Source of the DNA: Paguma larvata
Lineage: Eukaryota > Chordata > Mammalia > Carnivora > Viverridae
NCBI GenBank assembly: GCA_030068075.1
Contig: CM057835.1
Location: forward strand, 25,512,930-25,576,929
Length of the DNA stretch: 64,000 nt
Reading direction: 5' to 3'
Positions 37,874-49,535 of this stretch are shown in pieces. The position numbers and the translations under genes are program-made. The notes beneath the pieces are model-generated. The model worked only from the letters and a program-made list of their open reading frames with translations, was not told the DNA's origin and did not search any database. Numbering within the stretch: the first letter of the stretch is position 1; every line of letters begins with the position of its first letter.

Positions 37874-38094
37874 GGGGCGCCTGGGTGGCTCAGTCGGTTG
37901 AGCGTCTGACTTCGGCTCAGGTCATGATCTTGTGGTCTGTGAGTTCGAGCCCCGCGTCGGGCTCTGTGCTGACGGCTCAGAGCCTGGAGCCTCCTTCGGA
38001 TTCTGTGTCTCCCTCTCTCTCTGCCCCTCCCCCACTCATGCTCTGTCTCTCTCTGTCTCAAAAATAAATAAACATTAAAAATTAAAAAAAAAAA
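37874..38094 (+). mobile_element. Full-length young feline SINE with intact pol III boxes
   Basis: Nearly consensus throughout: ggggcgcctgggtggctcag… gtgctgacggctcagagcctgg… aaaataaataaacatt plus an A-run. An A-box-like tggctcagtcgg (37886-37897) and a B-box-like gttcgagcc (37942-37950) are intact. Perfect duplication aagaacattatata at 37860-37873 and 38095-38108. Confidence 0.97.
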
Positions 38095-38590
38095 AAGAAC
38101 ATTATATAAATGGCATCATACCATATGGAACCTATCGGTGCTGCTGTTTTCACTCTGGCTCTCCCAGGATTATTTTATGTGTCAGTAGCTCGTTCCTCTT
38201 GATTGCTGTCTAGCGCTCCACGGTCCTGGGTGCACTCCAGCCTGGTGAACCATTCACCCATTGAAGGACCTCTGGACTCTTTACGGTCATTGACTGCTGT
38301 GCATAAAGCTGCTGGGAACATTTGCATGCAGGCCTTTGCGTGGACCTTTGTTTTTATTCGTCCGGGACGGATGCTCCAGAGTGCTCGATCAAGAGAGCCA
38401 GGGTCATATGGCGGTGACACACGTAGTTTTTTAAGAAACCACCAAATTGTTTTCCAGAGAGGCTCTACCGTTTTACGTGTCCGCCAGCAATGGATGAGTG
38501 ACCCGGTTTCCCCACATCCTCGCCAGCACTTGGTGTCGTCACTACTTTTATTTTAGCCATTCCGATGGGCACGGGGGGCAGGGGAGCTCC

Positions 38591-39590
38591 CGTTTCTCTC
38601 TGGCGAATCTTGATAGTCCTTTATCACGGCATGCGTCTGTAAGCAGGGGCCTTCTTGTCTGCTTTCCGAGCATCCCCAGAGGTCAGGGCAGTGCCTGGCA
38701 CAGGGAGAAACCCGGGGACGATTTAGGGAGTGAATGCATGGCCTGTGGGGACCCCTGGCCCTTTTAAAGATGAGAAGGCAAGGCGGCAGCAAGGCCTTCG
38801 CTCTGGGAAGCCTCCCGAGCACCTGCACTTCCCGCCAGGTCCCCGGGGCCTCCAGTCCCCGCTCAGGGCACGTATTGTGTGAGTGGCACTTCTCACTCCT
38901 CCGCTCTCTCTGCACCTGGCTTCCCAAAGTAGAAGCATCCAGAAGATAAATGGGTGAGAATCTCCAAAGCTCTTCCCACTGGGGCATAAGGTTTTCAGGT
39001 TTTGTTTTTATTTTTATTTTCTCTCCACTGTAATTGCACCAGGGTAAGGACCAAGCTTTTGCCAGAATTTATGCATGGGCCACAATCGAGCTTTGCCCTG
39101 AGCAGAGGGGTCCTCGATGCTACGGCATAAAAACGAAAGTGGCTTTTTGCTCAGGTTGAATCTGTGGGCTTGGGCCGTGAGTCTTGCTCCCTGAAGGGAG
39201 GTGATGTCCTCTGGTGTCCTCCGTCCTGCACTTTGCCCTCCGGGTGGCTGTCACTGGCCACACTTCATCCTAAGGGGTCTCAGAAGAGGCTACTCCCTAC
39301 AGGCGATGTGTTTCCCTCAGGGTAACAGAATACAGACGGGACGAATTAACTAACAGCGTCCTCAAATTTAATACTGAATTTAAGCATTCACTTACATGTG
39401 AAACAGTTTACAGATATACATATATGGGGGGGGGGCCACTATTTAAAAAGAAAAAAAAAGATCAAGATTCGCAAATGAATAGAAACTCCATCAACTAGAA
39501 TGAAGCCACACGTAAGGTCAGAAGGCAAAACATGTACCGTTAGGCCCCCATTCCTATGCTGAAAATGGGCCGCAAAATTTGCCTTTGAGA
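38591..39590. other. No gene seen
   Basis: An L2-like piece at about 38665-38735 (aggtcagggcagtgcctggcac) and a G-run near 39427. The rest is unique. Confidence 0.45.
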
Positions 39591-39593
39591 TTC

Positions 39594-39965
39594 CTAGAAG
39601 CTCTATCAGTTGGCTCAGGCCACTGTAAGCAAGAGCCACAGACTAGGGGGCTTAAAGAGCTGACATCTATCTTCTCACAGTTCTGGAGGCCGGAAGTCCA
39701 GGGTCACGGTGTCAGGCAGGTTTGGTTTCTTCTGACGCCTTTCCCCTTGGCTTATCTTCTCCCTGTGTCCTCATGTCTGAGTGTGGTGTCCTACTCACGT
39801 CTTATAAGGACACCAGTCATGCTAGATTAGGGCTCACTCACGTGACCTCATTTGATCTTCAGTCACCGAATAGAGTCACATTCTGAGATGCCGAGGGTTA
39901 AGATGTCAACATCTGAATTGGGGCAGGCAGGGGGGGCCTGCAGCTCTACTCAGAACAGTAGCCAA
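39594..39965 (-). mobile_element. MLT1-type LTR, antisense
   Basis: ggcttaaagagctgacatc…, cttctcacagttctggaggccggaagtccag, ctccctgtgtcctcatgtctg, cttataaggacaccagtcatgc, cgtgacctcatttgatc and agatgtcaacatctgaattgg match the reverse order of the MLT1/MST (ERVL-MaLR) solo LTR. It is an old, non-coding remnant. Confidence 0.78.
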
Positions 39966-40492
39966 AAGTAGCAAAACATTCATCCATTACACGAGTCAGA
40001 GGCTTTGTGGAAACAAAACAAAACGAAACGAAACAACACAGCATTTTCTCGGTGGGAGCAGTGAGTAGTGAGAGAACAATCCCCCCCTGGGCCTTGATCC
40101 GCGGATGTTGTGTGAGGGGGCCACTCCTGTAGCGCCCAGAGCATAAAGTGGATTCAGTGGAACCATGCCCAGGAGAGGCTTCCGCAGCCTCGGCTAAATG
40201 GCATACGCTCCCTGCCCATCGAGAAGCCTAAGGCTGAAGGGCCTTGGTGGGCCCGGGAGAGAGCCCGCGGTACAGTGAAAAGCCCGGCTTGCCCGCTGGG
40301 CTCCGGATCGCAGGTGGGGTCTGGCAAAGCCGAGAGGGAGGGGGGCCGGCTTTCCGGCGGAGCGGGGAAGCCGTGAGCAAAGGCACGGGTGCCGTGGCCG
40401 GCGGCCCCCTGCCCCCCGGGGGCCCCAGAGCTGGGTGTCCCCTCCCGGGACTGTGCCTCTAACCCCGGCCTCCTCTCTGTGCGTCCCCGCAG
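39966..40492. other. Intron 5' of the ZBTB7C coding exon, no repeat seen
   Basis: An aaacg-type short repeat near 40012-40040, then increasingly GC-rich DNA running into the pyrimidine tract of the acceptor at 40492. An in-frame open stretch from 40389 joins the ZBTB7C frame but crosses the splice site. Confidence 0.6.
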
Positions 40493-40508
40493 GGCTCTGG
40501 CTGAGAAC
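40493..40508 (+). other. ZBTB7C: 5'UTR remnant and 3' splice site of the first ZBTB7C coding exon
   Basis: Sixteen untranslated bases lie between the acceptor cag (40490-40492) and the ATG. The acceptor follows a pyrimidine-rich run (cctcctctctgtgcgtccccgcag). The remaining 5'UTR must therefore come from one or more exons further upstream. I cannot pick those out in this window. The choice of this acceptor is an inference from the consensus and the short distance to the ATG. Confidence 0.75.
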
Positions 40509-41725
40509 ATGGCCAATGGCATCGACGAGCTCATCGGCATTCCCTTCCCCAACCACAGCAGCGAGGTCCTGTGCAGCCTGAACGAGCAGCGGCAGGACGG
40601 CCTGCTGTGCGACGTGCTCCTCGTGGTGCAGGAGCACGAGTACCGCACCCACCGCGCCGTGCTGGCGGCCTGCAGCAAGTACTTCAAGAAGCTGTTCACG
40701 GCCGGCGCCCTGGCCAGTCAGCCGGACGTCTACGAGATCGACTTCGTCCAGCCCGAGGCCCTGGCCGCCATCCTGGACTTCGCCTACACGTCCACGCTCA
40801 CCATCACCGCCGCCAACGTCAAGCACATCCTCAAGGCCGCCAGGCTGCTGGAGATCCAGTGCATCGTGAACGTGTGCCTGGAGATCATGGAGCCCGGCGG
40901 CGACGGCGGCGAGGAGGACGACAAGGAGGACGACGACGACGACGAGGACGACGACGAGGAGGAGGAGGACGAGGAGGAGGAGGAGGAGGAGGAGGAGGAG
41001 GAAGACGAGGATGACGACACCGAGGACTTCGCTGATCAGGAGAACCTGCCCGACCCCCAGGACATCAACTGCCACCAAAGCCCCTCCAAGACGGACCACC
41101 TCACGGAGAAGGCCTATTCGGACACGCCCAGGGACTTCCCCGATTCCTTCCAGGCCGGCAGCCCCGGCCATCTGGGCGTCATCCGGGACTTCTCCATCGA
41201 ATCCTTGCTGAGGGAGAACCTGTACCCCAAAGCCAACATCACTGACAGGAGACCCTCCTTATCTCCGTTCGCCCCCGACTTCTTCCCACACCTCTGGCCG
41301 GGGGACTTCGGTGCCTTCGCCCAGCTGCCCGAGCAGCCCATGGACAGTGGGCCCCTGGACCTGGTCATCAAGAACCGGAAGATCAAGGAGGAGGAGAAGG
41401 AGGAGCTGCCCCCGCCCCCACCGCCCCCCTTCCCCAACGACTTCTTCAAGGACATGTTCCCCGACCTTCCTGGGGGGCCGCTGGGCCCCATCAAGGCGGA
41501 GAACGACTACGGTGCCTATCTCAACTTCCTGAGTGCCACCCACCTGGGGGGCCTCTTCCCGCCCTGGCCGCTGGTGGAGGAGCGCAAGCTGAAGCCCAAG
41601 GCCTCGCAGCAGTGCCCCATCTGCCACAAAGTCATCATGGGGGCCGGGAAGCTGCCGCGGCACATGAGGACCCACACCGGGGAGAAGCCATACATGTGCA
41701 ACATCTGCGAGGTCCGCTTCACCAG
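40509..41725 (+). CDS. ZBTB7C: ZBTB7C, first coding exon (residues 1-405 plus two bases of codon 406)
   Basis: Encodes the N-terminal two thirds of a BTB/POZ zinc-finger transcription factor of the ZBTB7 (LRF/Pokemon) family, a nuclear DNA-binding regulator. Seen: [19 protein letters not shown] start; BTB/POZ dimerisation domain about residues 24-130 ([38 protein letters not shown]); an Asp/Glu tract at 135-173; a linker with a PPPPPPPF run; zinc finger 1 with C369, C372, H385, H389; and C397/C400 of finger 2. The ATG at 40509 has a strong context (A at -3, G at +4). The exon begins after cccgcag at 40492. It ends AG|gtgcgc at 41725, a phase-2 junction matching the second exon. Known for the family: ZBTB7C (Kr-pok, APM-1) is reported to repress CDKN1A and to act with SREBP-1 on lipogenic genes. 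The identity rests on recall of the human protein (619 residues against 622 here). ZBTB7A and ZBTB7B fit less well because they lack this acidic tract and linker. Confidence 0.97.
40911..41029 (+). repeat. GAG/GAC trinucleotide tract in ZBTB7C coding sequence
   Basis: A near-pure run of gag, gac, gaa and gat codons encoding residues 135-173 (39 residues, of which only K139 and T171 are not acidic; the longest pure Glu run is 11). It is a coding microsatellite. Acidic length differences relative to human (recalled as a few residues) fall here. The reverse strand reads as Val/Leu/Ser-rich open frames, which are artefacts. Confidence 0.9.
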
Positions 41726-44700
41726 GTGCGCAGCGCGGCCCTCGGGCGGGCAGGGGGTGCGGCGAGGGGGGGGGGGGCTCGAGATGACAGCGGGGAGGGA
41801 CCCGGAGGGCTGGGATGGAGACGCCCCGGCTGGACCCCAGGGGCATGGCCAGTTCATTCGCTGGAAGGCGCGCCAGCCCTTCCCAGCCGTGGCGGCTTCC
41901 AAGCTCTTCTTAAGGGCTAAAATATTGTCTGAAATACACTGTCGGGTGGAAGAGTGAGATGCACCCCAGACGAGAGCCTGAGGTGAGGGGCCTCAGCTCC
42001 CGGCTGGCTTGATCTCCCCCTCCCCCGCCCCCCCCCCCCGACGGTGGGTTCACGGAAGGCGCTCCGCAGCTTCCCCGTGGCATGCCGCCTCTTTATTCTA
42101 TTCGGGGCCTGCTCCACATGCCGGGGGCTGTCCTGGGTGCATCGCGTATATCGTCCCCCACAGCCAGGTCCTGGGCGGATGGGGAGGTGCTATGGCCTGG
42201 GTTTACAGGCGAGCGGTCCCTCCCGGTGGCTAGTCGGCCGCTCTCGTAAGCACCTGCAGGGGAAGATGCCTGAGCCGGGACTCGCAGGACAGCAGACTCT
42301 GCGACCAGGAGCCTATAGAGACCCCAGGAGCCCTTTCGGTCTTCTTTTGGATCAGATCTGTAGGCTAAGCCTCTTTTTCCTGTTCTCCGCCTTGACGCTC
42401 CATGTTAGGAAGAGGGTTAACTTTATGCGGTTATAAAATTTGAGATTTGAAATCGATACCTGACAAACCTTTCATCTCTCACAGACTCCATGCTGTTCAG
42501 CATGTGTGTCATGCAGCCCCCCGCCCCCGCCCGCACGGCACCTTTCAGGTTCAAAACTGATTGCTGGGATGGTGTGGGGTCAGATTTGTTCCCTGTTCAG
42601 TTTCGATGGTCCTCGTTTGGGGAAAATACGGTCCGTTGGTGCCGTTTGTGGTCCCCGGTGTCAGGCTGACCCTGCCAGCCATCTTGACGGGGAAGAAAGT
42701 TCTGGTGAGCAGCGTTGCATCAGGGCTTGGGCATTTCTGGGTGTCGGGTGTGGGCAGAGCCTGGCGCTGGTGGACACCTGCTCTGTGACCGTGACTGACC
42801 AGACCAGGGGCTTTCCTTCGAAATTTCTGTGCATTTCTTTCCCAGTCATCCGCTCTGGTTTGTTGGAGTCTGCGATTTCCTTCTCTTCCAGCTCCTAGGC
42901 TTCTTTTGCACTAAAATTCACTGGTTACATAAGAGGAACCCAAGCACCTATTTTCTTTCTTACCCGCACTTCTTAGTCACACTGCCACCGTCCCTGGCAA
43001 AGACCCCTGCCTGAGACCCACGCCTATCCCAATGGTGCCGCCATTACCCCACAGCCTCTCGGGAATGTCTCTCTGGGCACTGCGGGGGGCTCATTCTGAT
43101 TTTCCTCAGTGGGCCCTAGCTTTGGCCTCTGAGGACAGAGTGAAGTATTTTTGAGTCAAGTCGGATAACAAATCAGGGACAGTACTTTCTGGGCATAAAA
43201 AGAAGCTGAGTCTTATGAAGTAATGAGACCTGCTATCTTGGGTGGCTGGAAAACTCTGTTTGAAGTCTCCAGAGAACGGTATTGGAAATGTGTTCGGGTG
43301 AGCGTGGCCTTGCTAAAATAGCTCTGCTGCAGGCTCCTCCGAAAGGGGCCTTGGGGTCCCCGCACAGCGGGTTCTGGGAGGGAAACCCCCTCACAGAATC
43401 TCTCCCGGATGCTTTGAGCTAACAGAGCAGGGAGAGTCCCCAGGTGCAGACGGGCTGGGGCACCCATGTATCCCACGTGCGTCCCCTGCAATGCTGACCT
43501 CAGGGTGTTCTGCCGCGCGGATGCCCCCCCCCCCACCTTCTCCTGAATTCACCTTAGCCCCATGCGCCGGGCCAGAATGCCTGAACACGGTGTGACAAGA
43601 GCACAGGGAGACGGGGGTACCATTAGGAAGATAAACCAGGGCACAATCCACACTGGAGTGCCGTTCGCCCACCTCCAGCCTGGGACCCCCCGTCCAGCGC
43701 CCTGGGAATGACTTCGAAGACTAGCACACTCTTCCCAAAGCCAGGCCCCCAAGTCAGCCAGAGGGCCCCCTCCTGCCACCCGGGGTCCATGTCCCTAATT
43801 TCCCATCCCTGTTCTCTTCACAGATGACCGCCTCTGGGACACCTCTCCCTTCAGGGGAGCCCCAGGTCTGTGGCTTCAGGGCGATGCGTGTCTCAGCATG
43901 CCACAGAGTGGGCCTGCCCAGGACCCCAAGTCCCTTCCCTCCAGGCCACTCCCACACACAGCCTTCTGTGCGGACCACGCCGGTCTGTGGGCCCTGCCTG
44001 CCCGAGGGAGACTGTGAAACTCGGTCAGTCACTGCAGATACACTTCTCTCCCTCCTGACACGAGAACATTCTCTGAGCAGGCCTCCTGGTTTGGGCAGGA
44101 TATTGGGTTGTATAGGAGGGCTGCATTCCAGAACCCTCCCTCCCAGCGCATTCCTGATGGTCACTTAGGGGGCCTCCATGCCAGCAACCCCGCCAGCCCT
44201 CCAGGCCAGACCGGCCATGGGCCGGCCTTGCGTCTGCCCTGCCCTCCTTCCGGTTTGCTCCTGCTCAGCTCAGCCACAGCCATCTGGGCCCCCTGAAGCA
44301 GCTGCGTTCCGCCTCCATCGGCACCTCCCTCGCCCGGTCTCCCACTGGGCTTGGACCCTGCTGACAAAGATCAGACTTGCTCTTGGGCACTCCCTTCCCA
44401 GGAGCAGAGGCGCCCCGGGGAGGGGAGGGAGGGGGGGGAGGCTGGACATTTTCCTGGCCTCCTCACACCAGGGTCTCTGGGGACTTGATTTCGTACCGTG
44501 GGCTGTGGCTGTCCGCCTGGAACACTCCCTGACCGCCCTCCGTGTCACATTCTTCAGAATAACTGGCTCCATGCTTCCCGCCTGCCCCCTCCCAGAGCTG
44601 TCCTGCAAGGGTTCTTTTCTGTCCCCCACCGGCCTGGCCACGTAGGGTTTCCCGTGCCTCTCCCTGTAGCCAAGTCCCCTTGCAGCCTTTCCGGGGGAAC

Positions 44701-47527
44701 CTTCTTTGTGGCTGACTTCCTGCAGCCACCACCCAGAACACCTTCCCTCCCTCCCCAGATGGAGGCACTTCGGCACCCACTTAAAGCAGCTGCTGACTTG
44801 GACTCAGAATTCCCAGATTCCCTTGCAAGGTCCAAGGCACCCCTTGGGACCCAGCCCCCAAGGGCTAAGGGAGGCTAAGGGAGCCGGGACCGGCTGCCCT
44901 CAACTCCTCCTCCTGGACACTCTCTGCCCTTTCTTTCCTTGAACACAACCGGGCTGCCGCTCTGCCGCCACACCTCCTTTCCCTTCTCCTTGATGTGACC
45001 CCCCTTCCCATGGCCCCAAGGGATGTTGGAGCACCCTACCCTCCTCTTGCAAAGTAGCCCTTTGGCTCAGGCTCCGAGTTCTGGCCTCAGATGCCAACTC
45101 CCAGAATGGCCACGCCCAGGGGGTCGGCGTTCCCAGTGGTTTCAGCCACAGTGGAGGCAGGGCCCGGGATTCCTTCCCGCAGAGCCCGTTCTGCCCCCAG
45201 AGCCTGCCCGTAGCTCTCACTCTGCGGTTCTCCAAGAGACATGAAGGCCTTCCCCGCCATGGTGTTACCTATCCCTCGGCGTTAGACCCTCACCTCTGAG
45301 ACGGCGCTCAGTTTCCACCAGCCCTGGGGACCCTTGTCCTACACCGGCTGTTCCAGATAGGACACACCCCTGGAACCCCAGGCAAGGCCTCACAGGCTCC
45401 AACCAGACTGTTTCTTTGGCGCCACGCTGTCCCCTCCTAGCCCTGGTCACCCCACAATCACTTGGAGTCCTTCTGCTTATACCCCCGACCCTGAGCACCA
45501 CTCTCTGGCCAGCTGCGACCTCCCCAGTTTCCACGGGGTCTCCTGCTCCCATTCCATAAAGGCTGCAAGGTTTCGCGTCCGGCACCTGCCCCAGCGGGCA
45601 CCCTGGGCCGGTGGCTCCGCACGCCGGCAGCAGTCTGCTCTCCAGGCCGGGCCAGGAGCCTGGCTGCTGCTTTTTTTCCCGTATTTTCCTTTCAGCCCTC
45701 CCACTCCTGGCAGCCCTGGGGACCTTATTAAGATAATGCAGTGTCATTAGCGGTGGCAGCAGGAAGAGGGTTTGTCTCAGACCGTCAGGTTACCAAGAAG
45801 TCTGGGTGGATGGTGCTGGGAAAGCATTATGGAGACCGGGAGCCCTCACGGAGGCCAAGGCCCCCGGGCGAGACCCCGCGGCCCTTTCGTTCACTTGCGG
45901 GGGCGGGGGGGGGGGTGAGCTCACAGGGTTGGCACATTTCCCACGATAAGCTCTCCAGGCTGCAAGGGGGAATGCAGATCGAGGTTTGGGTGCGTGTGGC
46001 CTGGGCTGGTCCCCAGCGCAGAGGAAAGGAAGGGGATGGCAGACGAGGGAATCGCGGTGAGCGAGAGCACACTGGAGTTGGAGCAGGGGGTCCTGAGAGC
46101 CCATCCTGCAGCTGCAGGTCAGTGGTCAGTCGACAAACGTGCCGCGAGCATCCACTGCACGTTCAGTGGTGCGCACTAACCGTGCAGGATACAGAAGCGT
46201 CTGGCAGGTTCCCATCCAAGCAGATCCGGTACCCGGGAACCCCAGGGTCGGGGCCTGGTTCGGCCTCTCGTCGCCTGTGTGACTTTGGCCTCCTCCCCTC
46301 TCTGGGTCTCAGGCTCCCCATGTGTCCTGCGAGGGGCTTGGAGCAGGCGCTTCCTAAAGTTGCCCCCAAGCCCATGAGTCCATCCGTACATTGCCCAGGA
46401 TCGGGGAAGCTACGGACGCATTACCGCAGCCTCTCTGCCCCAGTTTCCTCATGACAGTGACGGCGACACAGACTCCATAGGCTTCAGTGAGATAAGGCGT
46501 AACTGCCCGGCGCCCAGCACGCACCTGACCCGTGCTGACGGTTAGTGCAGAGCGCCTTGGCTGCCTTATCTGCAGTAGCCGGGGCCAGCGCTCCTCGCCC
46601 ATTGATGTGCTCGCTCCTCCTCCCGCGTCATCTTGCCACCTGGGCTTCTAACAGGACAGGGCTGCAGGAGCCAGGGACGGGGCGGTGGCTCTGCAGAGAC
46701 GAGGGACAGCTCAGGAAAACAGCACGCGTGATGGCCCCTGCCCTGGAAATAACATGCATAGAAAATAAAAGCAGCAAAGGTGCCTCTGAGCGATGTTTTC
46801 ATCTGCCAAGAGTACTGTACGGTCGAAAGGGGCCGCAGTGCAGACAGAGAGGCTCGGCTCCCAGAGCTCACGCCCTGCAGGGGCGGGGGGACAATGCTGA
46901 CACCTGTGGGGTCATTTGGGAACAGGAGACGGTAATGCCGACACATCGTCTTCTGTTGCTCCCCCCTCGGCCCTCAGTGACCTAGTCTTAGGTACAGTAT
47001 TCAGGGCACAGGTGCTCTGGAAGGTGAGGGCAAAGGACAAGACCTGGGTGGACAGGGAAAGGTTTGTAGAGGGTTGCCTTTGAACTTGACCTTGAAAGGT
47101 TGGCAGGAGCGGCTGGAGGGGGAGTTGGGGAGTGGGAGACATTTCAGGCAGGGCAGTTTGCAAACGTAAACTGAGACAGAGGTGCAGGGACGAGGGGGGA
47201 CCGGAACGAGGGGTTCGTGGCTGGAAAGGAAGGAGAGCACAGGCTGACACCCGGGCTTGGAGCTCTGGGAGGACCCCTGTGATGGAGCATTGGCGTCCGA
47301 ACACAAGACCTGCACGGAGAGGGAAGGACGCAGGGCTTACCAAGCATCCATCTCACAATATGACAGGCTTGCTCTGGAGGGAGGGAAGCTGGGAGTCCAG
47401 CTCGTGCCCGCAGGTGGCCAGAGATACAGAGTGGCCAGAGCATGGCCTTCTAGAGGGGCAGCACACCCGTGCGGGGCGCGGGTGCAGTACTGTGGGGGGC
47501 CGGGGACTAGCAAGTAGGTGTGCGATC

Positions 47528-47655
47528 TTTTTTTCCCAGCTTCATTGAGATATAACTGACGTATAACGATAAGTTTAAGGCATATAATGGCGTGATCCCA
47601 CAATAACGTGGTGGTGCACACGTTAGCACATCCCTCACCTCAGAGAGGGGTAAAA
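47528..47655 (-). mobile_element. Short L1 3' end, antisense
   Basis: agcttcattgagatataactg, cgataagtttaagg and cacatccctcacctcagag are the classic antisense L1 3' terminal text. Confidence 0.8.
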
Positions 47656-48569
47656 CAGCCATAATATACGAAGCCGACTAGCAAGAAGGAGATTCAGTGC
47701 AAGCCCATTACCCAGATGTGAACACTCACAGAACACCAGAGGTCAAAACGGTGCAGCCCAGCACCCCCATTGTAGAGGTCGGGACGCTGTGGCCCAAGGC
47801 AGCTAAGGACCTGGTCCGGTTCTTGGAGTGTGCCTGGCCCCGGGCCCGGCTCTGCCAAGGCATGCGTGCATTGTACCCACACGCAAAGGTCGTTACAGGA
47901 GTAAGGAGGAGGTGTGACCTTGGAAAGCTGTTCCCTCTCTCTCCTCGCTTTCCTCATCTGGAGAGTTAAGGGATTGAATGAAATCAGTATTTTCAAGGTC
48001 CTTGCGAATATACTGCTAATAATGCAGGTTACTAGGCCCACTGAATCAGACCGTGAATCGGAAATATTAATGTGATCCCGGGAGGCTGGATCATCTCTAA
48101 AGTTTTTTCTCCGGGACTAACTGACTATAAGCTTTGCAGCTCTCCCCTCCCCACTGCTCCCACGAAAAGTCGCCATTAGGGACAGCCGGCTCCTGCCCGC
48201 GGCTGAGCCCCTCCCAAGGCCTTGCCCCAGTCTTCTGGCCCCAGAGGCAGCAAGCTGGCTGCAAATGCCCTGTTTTGATCGTTCTGGCCTGCACCTTCGA
48301 GGCAGCCCTGCCAGGCCGCAGGCTGGGAGCCCCCGGTTGGAAAATCTACCCTTTCCCAGCCTCAGAAGAGCTTGCAAACAAACCATACCCCAGACTGCTG
48401 CCCAAGCCCCTTCGCCCCTCGTGCCTGGGCACCTTTGGAAAAGCTGCTGGACTTCTCTGAGCCTCCACTCTTCCTCTCAGTGAGGAAATCATTCTAGGTA
48501 TGTTGAATCTAACTCATACAGACTCAGCTTCTCTCATCAGTCCTGGACAACGGAATCGATGTCCAGCCC

Positions 48570-48690
48570 TGGGTTCAGTTCTGCACAGAGAGGTTAAGTA
48601 ACTTTCCTGAGGTCACCCAGAAAGTTAGTGGTGAGCCCGCGGCTGCGGCAGGGGCTCCCGGACCCCTAATAGGGGCCCTGCTCCCACACC
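48570..48690 (-). mobile_element. MIR-like fragment, minus strand
   Basis: gttaagtaactttcctgagg and tcacccagaaagttagtggtgagcc match the reverse MIR core. A very similar piece lies at 50400-50520. Confidence 0.65.
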
Positions 48691-49334
48691 ATAACTCGCC
48701 TCTGAATAACCACCTTCCAGGGTCATTGAAATGCTGTAGTCGTCTGCCCATAGCAGGTGCTCAATAAAAGAAAGTCACCTTCTCAGCCCTTCCTACACAT
48801 GTCAGCTTAACTGCTGCTAAAATGGGACTTATTTTGGATGCTGTAATGAAAAGCTTGGGAGAAGTTGTGGATATTTGTAGTAGGCCCTTCCTCTCTGAAG
48901 ATTTACCATGTGCATTGTCCAGTATTCGAGGGTGGCCCTCTGCATCAATACTAAGTATGATGGCAATAGTGATTTTGAAAAATATCCACCTTATAAGGTT
49001 ATGGTGGGATTAAGTGAGTTGATATACTTAAAGCCCCAGTGACAAGTCCAACGGAGTCCTCCACCCGGTGAGGACGCAGGCCACACAGCCAGCGAGTGCG
49101 CCCAGCTGACCGCCCGGCATCGGCATTTCCCTGAGAGCCTCAGTGAATGCGTGAGTCCCGAGACATATCCCTCATGACTGGATAGCGTTGCTGTTGGGGT
49201 ACAAATGGCACTGTGCACCCCACTCCTGCTGTGGTAAGGAAGGAGGCCTGAGGCCTAGCCTTAGCTCTGCCAGGACTCTCTGGGTGGCCTTGGCGAGTTC
49301 CCCTCCCTGAGCCCCGGTCGGCCCACCAGCAAAG

Positions 49335-49535
49335 GTGGTTCTCAAAGTGGCGCACGGACTGCTAGCACCAGCAGCAGCCTCTGGCGGCCTGTTAGGAATG
49401 CGTGTTCTCTGCCCTCTCCTCCCCCACCCCCCCCCCGACCTCCCAAATCAGAATCTCTGGAAGCGGAGCCCCGCGTGCTGCTTCAGCAATCCCTGAGAGC
49501 CGTTCTTATGCAGGCTCCAGCTTGAGACGCACTGG
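49335..49535 (+). mobile_element. MER5-type DNA transposon remnant
   Basis: ggtggttctcaaagtggc at the left, aaatcagaatctctggaagcgg in the middle and ctccagcttgagacgcactgg at the right, in the expected order. Confidence 0.75.

Larger units (their letters stand above)
37302..38590 (-). mobile_element. Old L1, antisense, interrupted by two SINEs
   Basis: Antisense L1 landmarks: 'aaccactcctatgttctcc', 'aaatggcatcataccatatgg', 'gctgtgcataaagctgctggg', 'gggtcatatggcggtgac', 'aaattgttttccagagaggc', 'ccacatcctcgccagcac'. SINEs at 37393-37596 and 37874-38094 split it. No reading frame survives. Confidence 0.78.

Noticed and set aside
37874..37950. tRNA-gene-like A and B boxes
   Set aside because: They belong to a SINE with a poly-A tail and target duplication, not a functional tRNA gene.
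40389..40508. In-frame upstream ATG extending ZBTB7C by 40 residues
   Set aside because: It lies before the splice acceptor at 40492, and the family starts with MAN(G/D)IDELIGI at 40509.
40194..41171. 325-residue minus-strand open frame with a long Leu/Val run
   Set aside because: It is the complement of the ZBTB7C GAG/GAC tract; the hydrophobic run is a frame artefact.
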